Source of the DNA: Serratia surfactantfaciens
GTDB lineage: Bacteria; Pseudomonadota; Gammaproteobacteria; Enterobacterales; Enterobacteriaceae
Length of the DNA stretch: 64,000 bases
Direction: 5' to 3'
NCBI RefSeq assembly: GCF_001642805.2
Contig: NZ_CP016948.1
Coordinates: 1,860,001-1,924,000 of the forward strand
The notes beneath the pieces are model-generated. The model made no database searches. It had not been told where the DNA came from and was given only the letters and a program-made list of their open reading frames with translations. Of this stretch, positions 8,039 through 16,025 are shown one piece after another (the first letter of the stretch is position 1; each line of letters opens with the position of its first letter). The translations under genes and the position numbers were made by a program.

Positions 8039-8647
8039 TCACTCATCAACCTGCGCCAGCCACACCGTTCTCCCCCCGCAGGCGGGATCTTCCACGATAT
8101 GGTCGACCACGCGGAAGCCGTTCTCCTGCAATAAGCGCCTATACTCTTCCGGCGCCAGGCTGGCGTGAAACAACGGCTGGCCTTCGAAGCTGCCGATCGC
8201 CACGCCGTCTGCAGGGCCGCTGGTGAACATCAGTGCGGCATGCGGATTGGCATGCCGTCTGAACAGCGGAAACATGCGGCGCTGATCGTCGCGCGCCAGA
8301 TGAAAGAAACTGTCCCAGGCCAGCAGGCCGTCGAACCTGACCGCCAAATCCAGCTGGCGCATATCCGTCTGCCGCCATTCTTGCTGCGGAAAACGTTGCC
8401 GGCAGCGCGCAATCATCGCCTGGGAGCTGTCGATGCCGGTCACCCGATACCCTTGATCGATAAAATAGGCGGCGATCGGCGTACCATTGCCGCAGCCGAG
8501 ATCCAGCAGCCGCGCATTGGCCGGAGCCAGCTGCAAAAAGCGGTCGAGCCACGGCCGTTCAAACAGCGTGGTGGACCTGAGGCGTTCCCAGGCGGCAGCA
8601 TGTTCGTCATAAAGCGGGATAATGGTGCTCGCCAGTTTTTCCGTCAT
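8039..8647 (-). CDS. Class I SAM-dependent methyltransferase
   Basis: A 202-residue methyltransferase. Motif I reads ARLLDLGCGNGTPIAAYFIDQGYRVTGIDSS (about residues 45-75), followed by the acidic RQTDMRQLD and FDGLLAWDSFFHL of motifs II-III. The ATG at 8647 (MTEKLAST) has GGGGAAAA upstream; an earlier in-frame ATG at 8731 has no visible ribosome site and adds 28 residues unlike the family. Small-molecule methylation is likely; the acceptor is unknown. It converges on the sorbosone-dehydrogenase-like gene and stands alone. Confidence 0.85.
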   Translation of the reverse strand: MTEKLASTIIPLYDEHAAAWERLRSTTLFERPWLDRFLQLAPANARLLDLGCGNGTPIAAYFIDQGYRVTGIDSSQAMIARCRQRFPQQEWRQTDMRQLDLAVRFDGLLAWDSFFHLARDDQRRMFPLFRRHANPHAALMFTSGPADGVAIGSFEGQPLFHASLAPEEYRRLLQENGFRVVDHIVEDPACGGRTVWLAQVDE

Positions 8648-8822
8648 TAATATTTTCCCCGTCACGTTATTGGCGCAAAAAAATAGCCGCTGGTCAGAAT
8701 TAAAGCGCTCATTCGATAATATATTCATCAACAGACCGTTGACCAGAAATAAAAGGTTTTAACATTTCGACATAAACCAGTACAATTCCCTACCCTGTGT
8801 TAACCCTTTTTTTAGGTTGATT

Positions 8823-9284
8823 GTGTCGTTAATTCAGCCCACTGCATCGCGAAATCGGGCCGCTGCCTGGTTAGGGATGTTTGCCATTCTGATGCTGTTC
8901 ATTGCGCCGGTGGTCTCGCGATCCCTGGAGCATGTGCGCGCCGGAAGTGCTGGAACGACCGTCATGGCGGACTGCGGCATGGAGATGCCGATGCATCACG
9001 GGATGCACTCGCCGCCGCCTGAACCTGAAAAAGCCGCGCCGCCGCAGATGCAGCACGGCGGCGGCCACCACAACATGGCGATGATGATGGACGACAGCGC
9101 CTGCGGTTACTGCGTGCTGTTGCTGCACGCGCCGCTGCTGGACGTGAGCCACGCCCCGCTGTTCTGGTCCCAATCGCTGGCCTCGCGGCCGCCGCCGATC
9201 CACTATCTCGTTCCCCTGTTTGCCCACGTTGTTCACACCGAATTACAGCCGCGCGCGCCCCCCGTCTCTTTCCTCAGATTTTAA
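8823..9284 (+). CDS. DUF2946 protein, His/Met-rich, copper-associated
   Basis: About 153 residues. One N-terminal hydrophobic segment (AAWLGMFAILMLFIAPVVS) is followed by a stretch rich in His and Met (MPMHHGMHSPPP, MQHGGGHHNMAMMMDDSACGYC) and a terminal arm containing HYLVPLFAH. This matches DUF2946 proteins, which commonly lie beside copper receptors. GTG at 8823 was taken as start because TTTAGG lies 6 nt before it; TTG at 8817 is in frame and possible. It lies 217 bp upstream of the OprC-type receptor on the same strand and probably handles or senses copper in the periplasm; that role is inference from composition and position. Confidence 0.75.
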   Translation: MSLIQPTASRNRAAAWLGMFAILMLFIAPVVSRSLEHVRAGSAGTTVMADCGMEMPMHHGMHSPPPEPEKAAPPQMQHGGGHHNMAMMMDDSACGYCVLLLHAPLLDVSHAPLFWSQSLASRPPPIHYLVPLFAHVVHTELQPRAPPVSFLRF

Positions 9285-9501
9285 AATAAGCCTATTGCCG
9301 TTCTCCGTATTAGCCGTTGATCGCTTCAACGCGGCGGAATTAATTCGCCCAATGGTTATGCATCGAGACGACATTATTAGCCCGGTTATTTCCATGTTGA
9401 TGGAATTAACCCCCGTATTTCCCGATGGCGATTTTCGCCAGGCCGCCCCACGCCTGAATAATCCCTCGGCCAAGCACGGAAAAGAGTTAGCTTAAGGAAA
9501 G

Positions 9502-11571
9502 ATGATGTTTAAACCGACGTATAAAAAGAATGCCGTTACCCGCGCTATCACTACCGCCATGCCGCTGTTTCTGCTGGCCGGCCACGCGGCGCAGGCGCAC
9601 CAACACCCTGCCGAGGTCCAGACTAATGATGCCGATGTGATCACCGTCAGCGCGCCGCTCTACTCACCGCTGACCATCGTCACCTCGCCGAAAACACCGC
9701 GCCAGCCGGTGCCGGCCAGCGACGGCTCGGATTACCTGAAAACCATCCCCGGCTTTTCGCAGATCCGCAACGGTGGGACCAACGGCGATCCGGTGTTCCG
9801 CGGCATGTTCGGTTCGCGGCTGAAGATCCTCACCGACGGTTCGGAAATGTTGGGCGCCTGCCCGTCGCGGATGGATGCGCCCACCTCTTATATCTCGCCG
9901 GAAAGTTTCGATCTGTTGACCATCACCAAAGGGCCGCAGACGGTGCTGTGGGGGCCGGGATCGTCGGCAGGCACGGTGCGTTTCGAGCGTGAACGCCCGC
10001 GCTTCGACAAGCCGGGCATCAAGGGCAACGCCAGCGTGCTGACCGGTTCCAACGGCCGCTGGGATGAGAATATCGACGCCAGCCTCGGCGCCGAACAAGG
10101 TTATCTGCGGGTGATGGCCAACAAATCCCGTTCCAACGACTATCAGGACGGCACCAATACGCGCGTGCCGTCGCGCTGGGACAAGTGGAACGGCGATCTG
10201 GCGCTCGGCTGGACGCCGGACAACGATACGCTGCTGGAAGTGACCATGGGCCGCGGCAACGGCGAAGCGCGCTATGCCGGCCGCAGCATGGACGGTTCGC
10301 AGTTCAAGCGCGAAAGCCTGGGCATGCGGGTGGAAAAATCCAACATCGGCGAGGTGCTGGATAAGCTTGAAGCGCAGGTCTACTACAACTACGCCAACCA
10401 CGTGATGGACAACGTGACTCTGCGCTCGCCGGGCAGCGGCGGCATGGGCGGCCACGGGGGGCATGGCGGCATGAGCATGGGCGGCCACGGCGGGCATATG
10501 ATGTCTTCCGGCATGACGATGCAGCTCGATCGCCGCACCGTCGGCGGCCGCGTGATGGGTACCTGGCAGTGGCAGGACGTGAAGCTTGAAAGCGGTATGG
10601 ACACCCAGACCAACACCCATCGCAGCATGAGCCGCGGCAGCTGGGAAAAAGACGCCCAGTTCAACAGCTACGGCGCCTTCAGCGAACTGACCTGGTCCAC
10701 CAGCGAGCAGGATAAGCTGATCGGCGGCGCGCGCCTCGACCGCACCCTGGTGGAGAACTTCCGCAATGGCAACGATGTGGAGCGTTCAGATACGCTGCCG
10801 AGCGGCTTTATGCGCCTGGAGCATACGCTGGCCGATCTGCCACTGATGCTGTACGCCGGCGTCGGTTATACCGAACGTTTCCCGGATTACTGGGAGCTGT
10901 TCTCGCCGAAGCTGGGTCCCAACGGCAGCAAAGATCCGTTCGCCAGCGTCAAGAGCGAGAAAACCACGCAACTCGATATCGGCGCGCAGTACAACGGCAA
11001 GCGCTTCAACGGTTGGGTCTCCGCTTACCTGGGCCGGGTCGATGATTTCATCCTGTTCAAATACGATCCGCACAACGCGCGCCTCAGCCAGGCCGATAAC
11101 GTCAACGCCAACATTATGGGCGGCGAAATGGGCATGGGCTACCAGCTTAGCGAACACTGGAAAACCGACGCCAGCCTGGCCTACTCCTGGGGTAAAAACA
11201 CCAGCGACGGCCGCCCGCTGCCGCAGATCCCGCCGCTGGAAGCGCGCCTGGGCCTGACCTACGAGTACGGCGACTGGAGCGGCACCGGCCTGTGGCGTCT
11301 GGTCAGCAGCCAGCACCGCGTGGCGATCAACGAAGGCAACGTGGTGGGCAAAGACTTTGCCGATAGCGCCGGCTTCGGCGTGCTGTCCGCCAACGCCGCC
11401 TACAAGCTGAATAAGAACGTCAAGCTGAGCGCCGGTCTGGATAACATCCTGAACAAGACCTACAGCGAGCACCTCAACCTGGCGGGCAACAGCGCCTTCG
11501 GCTATTCGGCCAACAGCGCGGTGAATGAACCGGGCCGCACCCTGTGGGCCAAGGTTAACGTCACCTTCTAA
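9502..11571 (+). CDS. TonB-dependent copper receptor (OprC/NosA type)
   Basis: A 689-residue outer-membrane receptor. The signal peptide ends near GHAAQA, followed by HQHP and the TonB-box-like DVITVSAPL. The plug shows DGSDYLKTIPGFSQIRNGGTNGDPVFRGMFGSRLKILTDGSEMLGACPSRMDAPTSYI-type sequence characteristic of OprC, then the barrel ending EPGRTLWAKVNVTF. A Gly/His/Met-rich stretch near residues 310-337 (GGHGGHGG, MGGHGGHMM) probably forms an extracellular copper-binding loop. TTAAGGAAAG precedes the ATG at 9502; a second ATG follows at 9505. With the DUF2946 gene upstream it forms a copper-acquisition or copper-handling unit. OprC-type proteins import copper and supply it to metalloenzymes. 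Confidence 0.9.
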   Translation: MMFKPTYKKNAVTRAITTAMPLFLLAGHAAQAHQHPAEVQTNDADVITVSAPLYSPLTIVTSPKTPRQPVPASDGSDYLKTIPGFSQIRNGGTNGDPVFRGMFGSRLKILTDGSEMLGACPSRMDAPTSYISPESFDLLTITKGPQTVLWGPGSSAGTVRFERERPRFDKPGIKGNASVLTGSNGRWDENIDASLGAEQGYLRVMANKSRSNDYQDGTNTRVPSRWDKWNGDLALGWTPDNDTLLEVTMGRGNGEARYAGRSMDGSQFKRESLGMRVEKSNIGEVLDKLEAQVYYNYANHVMDNVTLRSPGSGGMGGHGGHGGMSMGGHGGHMMSSGMTMQLDRRTVGGRVMGTWQWQDVKLESGMDTQTNTHRSMSRGSWEKDAQFNSYGAFSELTWSTSEQDKLIGGARLDRTLVENFRNGNDVERSDTLPSGFMRLEHTLADLPLMLYAGVGYTERFPDYWELFSPKLGPNGSKDPFASVKSEKTTQLDIGAQYNGKRFNGWVSAYLGRVDDFILFKYDPHNARLSQADNVNANIMGGEMGMGYQLSEHWKTDASLAYSWGKNTSDGRPLPQIPPLEARLGLTYEYGDWSGTGLWRLVSSQHRVAINEGNVVGKDFADSAGFGVLSANAAYKLNKNVKLSAGLDNILNKTYSEHLNLAGNSAFGYSANSAVNEPGRTLWAKVNVTF

Positions 11572-11579
11572 GCCGTTCA

Positions 11580-11605
11580 CCGGGCGATGGGCAACCGTCG
11601 CCCGG
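11580..11605 (+). terminator. Terminator-like hairpin after copper receptor
   Basis: Stem CCGGGCGA / TCGCCCGG with a 10-nt loop, 8 bp after the stop codon of the receptor. No T run follows, so termination may be weak. Confidence 0.45.
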
Positions 11606-11712
11606 TCAAGCGATATGCGATCCGGTTCTTAGGATATGAGTTTTAAGTTTTTCCCATCCGGTTTAGCGGCGATTACTATCACGCTTAGCCTAATCACCGA
11701 TCCGGAGGGAAT

Positions 11713-11874
11713 ATGCAAAAGCTCACTCGTTTTCTGGCCCTGCTCGGCGAGCTGATGATTGAAAAAGCCGAAGATGTCGCGCCACAGGCTGCCCAGCCTG
11801 ACGATCGCGACGACGCGCTGCCACCACGCCTCGAGCGCGGCGTTCCGTTGGCCGACCGCTTCCTGTTCATGTAA
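11713..11874 (+). CDS. Small acidic 53-residue protein, unknown
   Basis: A frame starting MQKLTRFLALLGELMIEKAED and ending PLADRFLFM*, with CCGGAGGGA placed 3-8 nt before the ATG. The N-terminal half should form an amphipathic helix (LTRFLALLGELMIEKAEDV) and the second half is charged (PDDRDDALPPRLERG). It lies 107 bp after the receptor hairpin and 126 bp before the GNAT gene, in its own transcription space. No family is recognised. The strong ribosome site and coding-like codon choice argue for a real small protein; a longer antisense frame here has neither. Confidence 0.5.
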   Translation: MQKLTRFLALLGELMIEKAEDVAPQAAQPDDRDDALPPRLERGVPLADRFLFM

Positions 11875-12000
11875 TTTCCCGCGCTGTTTTTTGTCCCGCA
11901 CGTTCCGGTATTTCATTGCCGGACGCCTGCGTCTATCTTCTTTCGATGGTTCCAGCAGATTCATTACGCCTGAAACCCCTGTGGAGGAGAGAGCAACGCA

Positions 12001-12480
12001 ATGAAGATCAGAACGATAACCCCGCAAGACGCTGAAGCGCTGACGCAGTTATTGAATGAGGTGATCAGCGCCGGTGGCACGACCGCGATAGAAACGCCCC
12101 TCACCCCAGCCGAATTCAGCGAATGGTTCATCAGCGGCATCAATGCGCTGAGTTGCCAGGTCGCGGAGGTGGATGGACTGTTGGTGGGCTTCCAGTCGCT
12201 GAGCGTTGACGATGCCCTGCCGTCCGATACCGCAGATATTGCCACCTTCTCTCGCCTGTCGCCGAAGGTGCGTGGCGTCGGCAGCGCGCTGTTTCCCGCA
12301 ACGTTAGCGGCGGCGAAGTCGCACGGTTTCAAGCACATCAACGCCACCATTCGGGCGGATAACGTCGGCGGCCTCGCCTATTATCAAAAAATGGGCTTTC
12401 GCGATTACGATCGTTTGCTGCAGGTGCCGCTCAGCGATGGCACGCCGGTCGACAGAATTAAAAAGCGCTTTTCCGTTTAA
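12001..12480 (+). CDS. GNAT-family N-acetyltransferase
   Basis: A 159-residue acetyltransferase of the GNAT superfamily. It begins MKIRTITPQDAEALTQLLNEV and has GVGSALFPATLAAAKSHGFKHINATIRADNVGGLAYYQKMGFRDY, which supplies the acetyl-CoA-binding motif A (GVGSALF in place of R/QxxGxG/A) and motif B. GGAGGAGAG ends about 9 nt before the ATG. The substrate is unknown; such proteins acetylate antibiotics, amino acids or protein N-termini. It converges with the LysR gene that ends at 12494. Confidence 0.87.
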   Translation: MKIRTITPQDAEALTQLLNEVISAGGTTAIETPLTPAEFSEWFISGINALSCQVAEVDGLLVGFQSLSVDDALPSDTADIATFSRLSPKVRGVGSALFPATLAAAKSHGFKHINATIRADNVGGLAYYQKMGFRDYDRLLQVPLSDGTPVDRIKKRFSV

Positions 12481-12493
12481 TCTGTCAAGCCGC

Positions 12494-13387
12494 TCACACG
12501 GAACGCAGGATATGATCCCGCAGCCACCGGTGAGCGGGATCTCTATGCGATCGTTCGTGCCACAGCATGGTCATTTCAAAGCCCGGCACCGCCAGCGGCG
12601 GCGTGATCTGCTGCAATAGAGGCTGGTTGCGCACCAGCCGCTCCGGCAACATCGCCACCAAATCGGATTGCGTCAGTACGGAGATAACGAACAGAAAATG
12701 CGGCACCGAAAGCACCACGCGCCGGCTCAGCCCCACGTCTGCCAGCGCCCGATCGGTCATGCCGTAGAAGCCGCCGCCGTCTGGCGAGACCATCACCTGC
12801 TCCAGTTCGCAAAATTGCGCCAGCGTCAGGTTTTCATGCAGCTTGGGGTGGCCGACTCTGCCCACCAGCACATAGCGTTCACTGAACAGCGTGCGCTGAC
12901 GCAGACCGGGCGGCGCGCCTTCGCGGGTGTGAAACGCCAGATCGATCTCTCCCTGTTCCGCCAGTTTGGCGAGACGTGCCGGCGCGATTTCCAGCACCGC
13001 CAGTCGGGTGCCGGGCGCCGCGGTTCGCAAACCCTGTAGCGCCGGCAGCACGATGGTGGATTCGCCATAGTCGAAGGCGGCAACGCGCCAGGTATCGGTC
13101 GCCACGGCAGGATCGAAAGGCGTGGCCGGCGTTACCGCCAACTCGAGCGCCGCCAATGCCTGGCGTAACGGTTCCCGCAGCTGCTCCGCTCTGGCGGTCG
13201 GACGCATGCCGCGCGGGCCAGGCAGCAGCAGCGGATCGTCAAAGATCGCCCGCAGTTTGGCGAGATGCACGCTGACCGCCGGTTGGGAGAAATTGAGCCG
13301 CTGCGCCGCGCGCGTCACGTTGTGCTCCGCCAGCAACGCGTCGAGCGTCACCAGCAGGTTGAGATCCAGTCGCCTTAAATTATTCAT
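12494..13387 (-). CDS. LysR-family regulator of the divergent quinone reductase
   Basis: A 297-residue LysR-type regulator. The HTH is MNNLRRLDLNLLVTLDALLAEHNVTRAAQRLNFSQPAVSVHLAKLRAIFDDPLLL, followed by the periplasmic-binding-protein-like effector domain. It is divergent from an NAD(P)H dehydrogenase gene with 84 bp between them. A LysR-type inverted repeat (GTTAT-N7-ATAAC, 13388-13404) directly abuts its start codon. This arrangement suggests it represses itself and controls the quinone reductase in response to quinones or electrophiles; the effector is inference. Confidence 0.88.
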   Translation of the reverse strand: MNNLRRLDLNLLVTLDALLAEHNVTRAAQRLNFSQPAVSVHLAKLRAIFDDPLLLPGPRGMRPTARAEQLREPLRQALAALELAVTPATPFDPAVATDTWRVAAFDYGESTIVLPALQGLRTAAPGTRLAVLEIAPARLAKLAEQGEIDLAFHTREGAPPGLRQRTLFSERYVLVGRVGHPKLHENLTLAQFCELEQVMVSPDGGGFYGMTDRALADVGLSRRVVLSVPHFLFVISVLTQSDLVAMLPERLVRNQPLLQQITPPLAVPGFEMTMLWHERSHRDPAHRWLRDHILRSV

Positions 13388-13404
13388 AGTTATACCTGGG
13401 ATAA
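13388..13404. promoter_or_regulatory. Putative LysR operator
   Basis: Interrupted palindrome GTTAT-N7-ATAAC containing the T-N11-A core, between the divergent LysR gene and the NAD(P)H dehydrogenase gene. Confidence 0.5.
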
Positions 13405-13471
13405 CGGTAATTCATTTCTAATATACCTACTAACGCCCTAACCTGCAGCTCTCACACCAAGGAGAGCTGTT

Positions 13472-14248
13472 ATGAATGTGTTGATTGTTTACGCCCACCC
13501 GGAGCCGCAGTCGCTGACTGGCTCACTGAAAAACTTCGCCGTTGAACGCCTGACGCAGGCCGGCCATCAGGTGCAGGTTTCCGATCTGTACGCCATGCGC
13601 TGGAAAGCGGCGATCGACGCCGAGGACAGCCAGGAAGGTGCTTCAGGGCCCCGTTTCGATCCTTCGCTGGATTCGAAGCGTGCGTACGCCAGCGGCGTGC
13701 AGAGCGCCGACATCGAACGGGAGCAACAAAAGCTGCGCTGGGCGGACGCGGTGCTGCTGCAGTTTCCGCTGTGGTGGTTCTCGATGCCGGCGATCCTGAA
13801 AGGTTGGGTCGATCGCGTCTATGCCTATGGTTTTGCCTACGGCGTTGGTGAGCATTCCGATACGCATTGGGGCGACCGTTACGGCGAAGGGATGTTGGCG
13901 GGCAAACGAGCCATGCTGATCGTCAGCGCCGGCGGGTGGGAATCCCATTACGCCCCGCGCGGCATCAACGGGCCGATCGACGATATCCTGTTTCCGATCC
14001 AGCACGGCATGCTGCATTACCCGGGCTTCGAGGTGTTGCCGCCGTTCGTCACCTACCGCGCCGGAAAGACCGACGAGACGCGCTTCGCCGATCTGTGCGA
14101 GCGGCTCGGGCAGCGGCTGGATAATCTGTGGAACGCCGATCCAATCCCATTTCGGCGACAGAATGCCGGGGACTATCTGATCCCGCAGCTGACGTTAAAG
14201 GACCCCCTTGCACCGGGGCAACGCGGCTTTAGCATTCACCTGAAATAG
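13472..14248 (+). CDS. NAD(P)H dehydrogenase (quinone), flavodoxin-like
   Basis: A 258-residue flavodoxin-fold NAD(P)H:quinone oxidoreductase of the NQO1/YwrO/KefF superfamily. Landmarks: NVLIVYAHPEPQSLTGSLKNFAVERL (phosphate-binding start), RWADAVLLQFPLWWFSMPAILKGWVDRVYAYGFAYG (typical LWW-x-PA-KGW-DRV) and RAMLIVSAGGWESHYAPRG. GGAGAG lies 7 nt before the ATG. It probably detoxifies quinones by two-electron reduction, under the divergent LysR protein. Confidence 0.9.
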   Translation: MNVLIVYAHPEPQSLTGSLKNFAVERLTQAGHQVQVSDLYAMRWKAAIDAEDSQEGASGPRFDPSLDSKRAYASGVQSADIEREQQKLRWADAVLLQFPLWWFSMPAILKGWVDRVYAYGFAYGVGEHSDTHWGDRYGEGMLAGKRAMLIVSAGGWESHYAPRGINGPIDDILFPIQHGMLHYPGFEVLPPFVTYRAGKTDETRFADLCERLGQRLDNLWNADPIPFRRQNAGDYLIPQLTLKDPLAPGQRGFSIHLK

Positions 14249-14262
14249 CGCGAGCCGCGCCA

Positions 14263-14913
14263 TTATCGCGGCGCTGACGCGGCACCGCCCCCAAGCAGGA
14301 GTTTGGCGCCCAATCCCATCATCACCACGCCCGTAAATCTCTGCTGCCACACCAACCAACGGGGATTACGGGCGAGCCATTGCCCCACGGTGCCGGCGGC
14401 CATGGCGACAGAGCCCAGCGAAAGGATCCCGGCCAGTTTCTGAATGGAGCCCAAAACGAGCAATTGCACCCAAACCGGCCCGATTTCAGGGTTAACAAAC
14501 TGCGGCAGGAAAGCAAACATGAACAGCAGCGATTTAGGGTTGGTCAGGCTGTTAATCGCCCCTTCTTTCACCGCCTGCCGCCCGGTCATCGTCCGGGGTT
14601 TCAATACCGCATCGACAGGCTGACGGCTTACCTTCAGCATTTTTATCCCCAGCCAAACCAAATAGGCCGCTCCCACCCAACGCAACACGTCCAACGCCAG
14701 CGGATAAGTATGCAGCAGCGTGGCGAGACCGAGCACCAGCATGGAAACCTGCACCATGCCAGCGACAAAAACCATGCCGAAAACATTGAGCAGCGCGATG
14801 CGGCGGCCTTGGCCGATGCCTCTGGCCAGGGTGAGCATCATGTCCGGTCCGGGTGACAGTTCCAGGAGGGTAAGCGCAATCAGAAAAGCAATGAACGTTT
14901 CGGCCGAAGGCAT
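14263..14913 (-). CDS. LysE/RhtB-family amino-acid exporter
   Basis: A 216-residue LysE-type exporter with six predicted helices. It opens SAETFIAFLIALTLLELSPGPDMMLTLARGIGQGRR, where the SPGPD motif is diagnostic, then LRWVGAAYLVWLGIKMLK and EGAINSLTNPKSLLFMFAFLPQFVNPE. It should export a small amino acid or derivative from the cytoplasm. It is convergent with the quinone dehydrogenase (14-bp gap) and appears monocistronic; the substrate is not predictable. Confidence 0.9.
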   Translation of the reverse strand: MPSAETFIAFLIALTLLELSPGPDMMLTLARGIGQGRRIALLNVFGMVFVAGMVQVSMLVLGLATLLHTYPLALDVLRWVGAAYLVWLGIKMLKVSRQPVDAVLKPRTMTGRQAVKEGAINSLTNPKSLLFMFAFLPQFVNPEIGPVWVQLLVLGSIQKLAGILSLGSVAMAAGTVGQWLARNPRWLVWQQRFTGVVMMGLGAKLLLGGGAASAPR

Positions 14914-15004
14914 GGGGTTATCACCGGCGAGTCAAAGGATCCGCTAATCATAATCCTCCCCGGACATTCGCAACAGCACTATCAGGCGCATCCGGGGAGT
15001 ATCG

Positions 15005-15559
15005 TTAATTCAGGGCGGCGAGAAATGCCTGGTAGCCCTGTGCGCTGCTGTCCAGCTCATGCTGCTGAACCTGTTCTGTCGCCCCGTCCGAAGCCGTCTC
15101 TTTGCCGTAAAAGGCGAAGAACGAGGCATAGTCGGCCCGCACGTAACCAGCGGTCACTTCAAACGGCCGAAAGATTTCCTCCAGCGAGTAGCGATAGCGC
15201 CCTGCGCGCGCATAATCTTCTGCGCGCACGCCCGCCGTGACCGCCAGCGCCAGCTTCTTGTTTTGCATCTTGTAACCGCTGCGGGAACCGTAGGCCCAGC
15301 CGTAGGTGAGCACGTCGTCCAGCCATTTTTTCAGCAGCGGCGGGCTGCTGAACCAGTAAATCGGAAACTGCAGCACGATGTTGTCATGCGCTTCAATCAG
15401 CTGCTGTTCCCTGGCGACGTCGATCCGCCAGTCCGGATAGGCCTGATGCAGTTCGTGCACGGTATAGCGCGCCGGATAGCGCCGCAGTTCCTCCAGCCAA
15501 CGCTTGTTCACCACCGAATTCGCCATATCGGGATGTGTCACTACCACTAACGTTTTCAT
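15005..15559 (-). CDS. Flavodoxin-like NAD(P)H oxidoreductase (KefF/MdaB type)
   Basis: A 184-residue flavodoxin-fold oxidoreductase. It begins MKTLVVVTHPDMANSVVNKRW; IVLQFPIYWFSSPPLLKKWLDDVLTYGWAYG is the family signature, followed by KLALAVTAGVRAEDY. GAGAGATCAGT precedes the ATG. It is divergent from an HxlR regulator (102-bp gap), a common pairing for electrophile- or quinone-inducible reductases. It is a paralogue of the 13472 gene in family terms but clearly distinct in sequence. Confidence 0.9.
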   Translation of the reverse strand: MKTLVVVTHPDMANSVVNKRWLEELRRYPARYTVHELHQAYPDWRIDVAREQQLIEAHDNIVLQFPIYWFSSPPLLKKWLDDVLTYGWAYGSRSGYKMQNKKLALAVTAGVRAEDYARAGRYRYSLEEIFRPFEVTAGYVRADYASFFAFYGKETASDGATEQVQQHELDSSAQGYQAFLAALN

Positions 15560-15661
15560 ACTGATCTCTCCAGACAGGTGTTTCGACGCATCTTAGGGTA
15601 TGCTGGCAGAATGTAAAATACGCACACTCACGACACATACTTACCCCGGAGAAAGTATAAA

Positions 15662-16021
15662 ATGACCGCCGAATCCCGCTGCAGCCCAACGGGCATCAGC
15701 CTTGAAGACACCGGCTATGGCTACACCCTGTCGGTGATCAACGGCAAATACAAAATGATTATTCTTTATTGGCTGGCGCTGTATAAGCCGGTATTGCGCT
15801 TCAACGAACTGCAGCGCTGCATCGGCACCATTTCGTACAAAACGCTGAGTTCGACGTTGAAAGAGCTGGAAAAAGACCGCCTGGTGGTGAGAAAGGAGTA
15901 TCCGCAGATCCCGCCCAAGGTGGAGTACAGCCTGTCCGAGCGCGGGCGTTCGCTGATCCCGGTGATCGACATGATGTGCCAGTGGGGAGAACGGCACCGG
16001 CCGGAACAGCCGGCGCCGTGA
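15662..16021 (+). CDS. HxlR-family winged-helix regulator
   Basis: A 119-residue HxlR/MarR-like regulator: GYTLSVINGKYKMIILYWLALYKPVLRFNELQRCIGTISYKTLSSTLKELEKDRLVVRKEYPQIPPKVEYSLSERGRSL-type winged helix with the usual G-K-x-x-I and PPKVEYSLSE wing. GGAGAAAG lies before the ATG. It is divergent from the NAD(P)H oxidoreductase gene and probably controls it. Related proteins (HypR, YodB) sense electrophiles through a conserved N-terminal Cys; here Cys residues lie near the start (SRC) and in QRCIG, so a similar mechanism is possible. Confidence 0.88.
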   Translation: MTAESRCSPTGISLEDTGYGYTLSVINGKYKMIILYWLALYKPVLRFNELQRCIGTISYKTLSSTLKELEKDRLVVRKEYPQIPPKVEYSLSERGRSLIPVIDMMCQWGERHRPEQPAP

Positions 16022-16025
16022 GGGG

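Noticed and set aside
9220..9495. A 91-codon frame between the DUF2946 and copper-receptor genes
   Set aside because: Overlaps the DUF2946 gene, no ribosome site, no recognisable sequence.
9664..11580. Large minus-strand frames opposite the copper receptor
   Set aside because: His/Ala-rich reverse reading of the receptor's own codons; no ribosome site.
11629..12027. A 132-codon minus-strand frame between the copper receptor and GNAT genes
   Set aside because: Lacks a ribosome site and overlaps the GNAT start; the 53-residue frame on the other strand is better supported.
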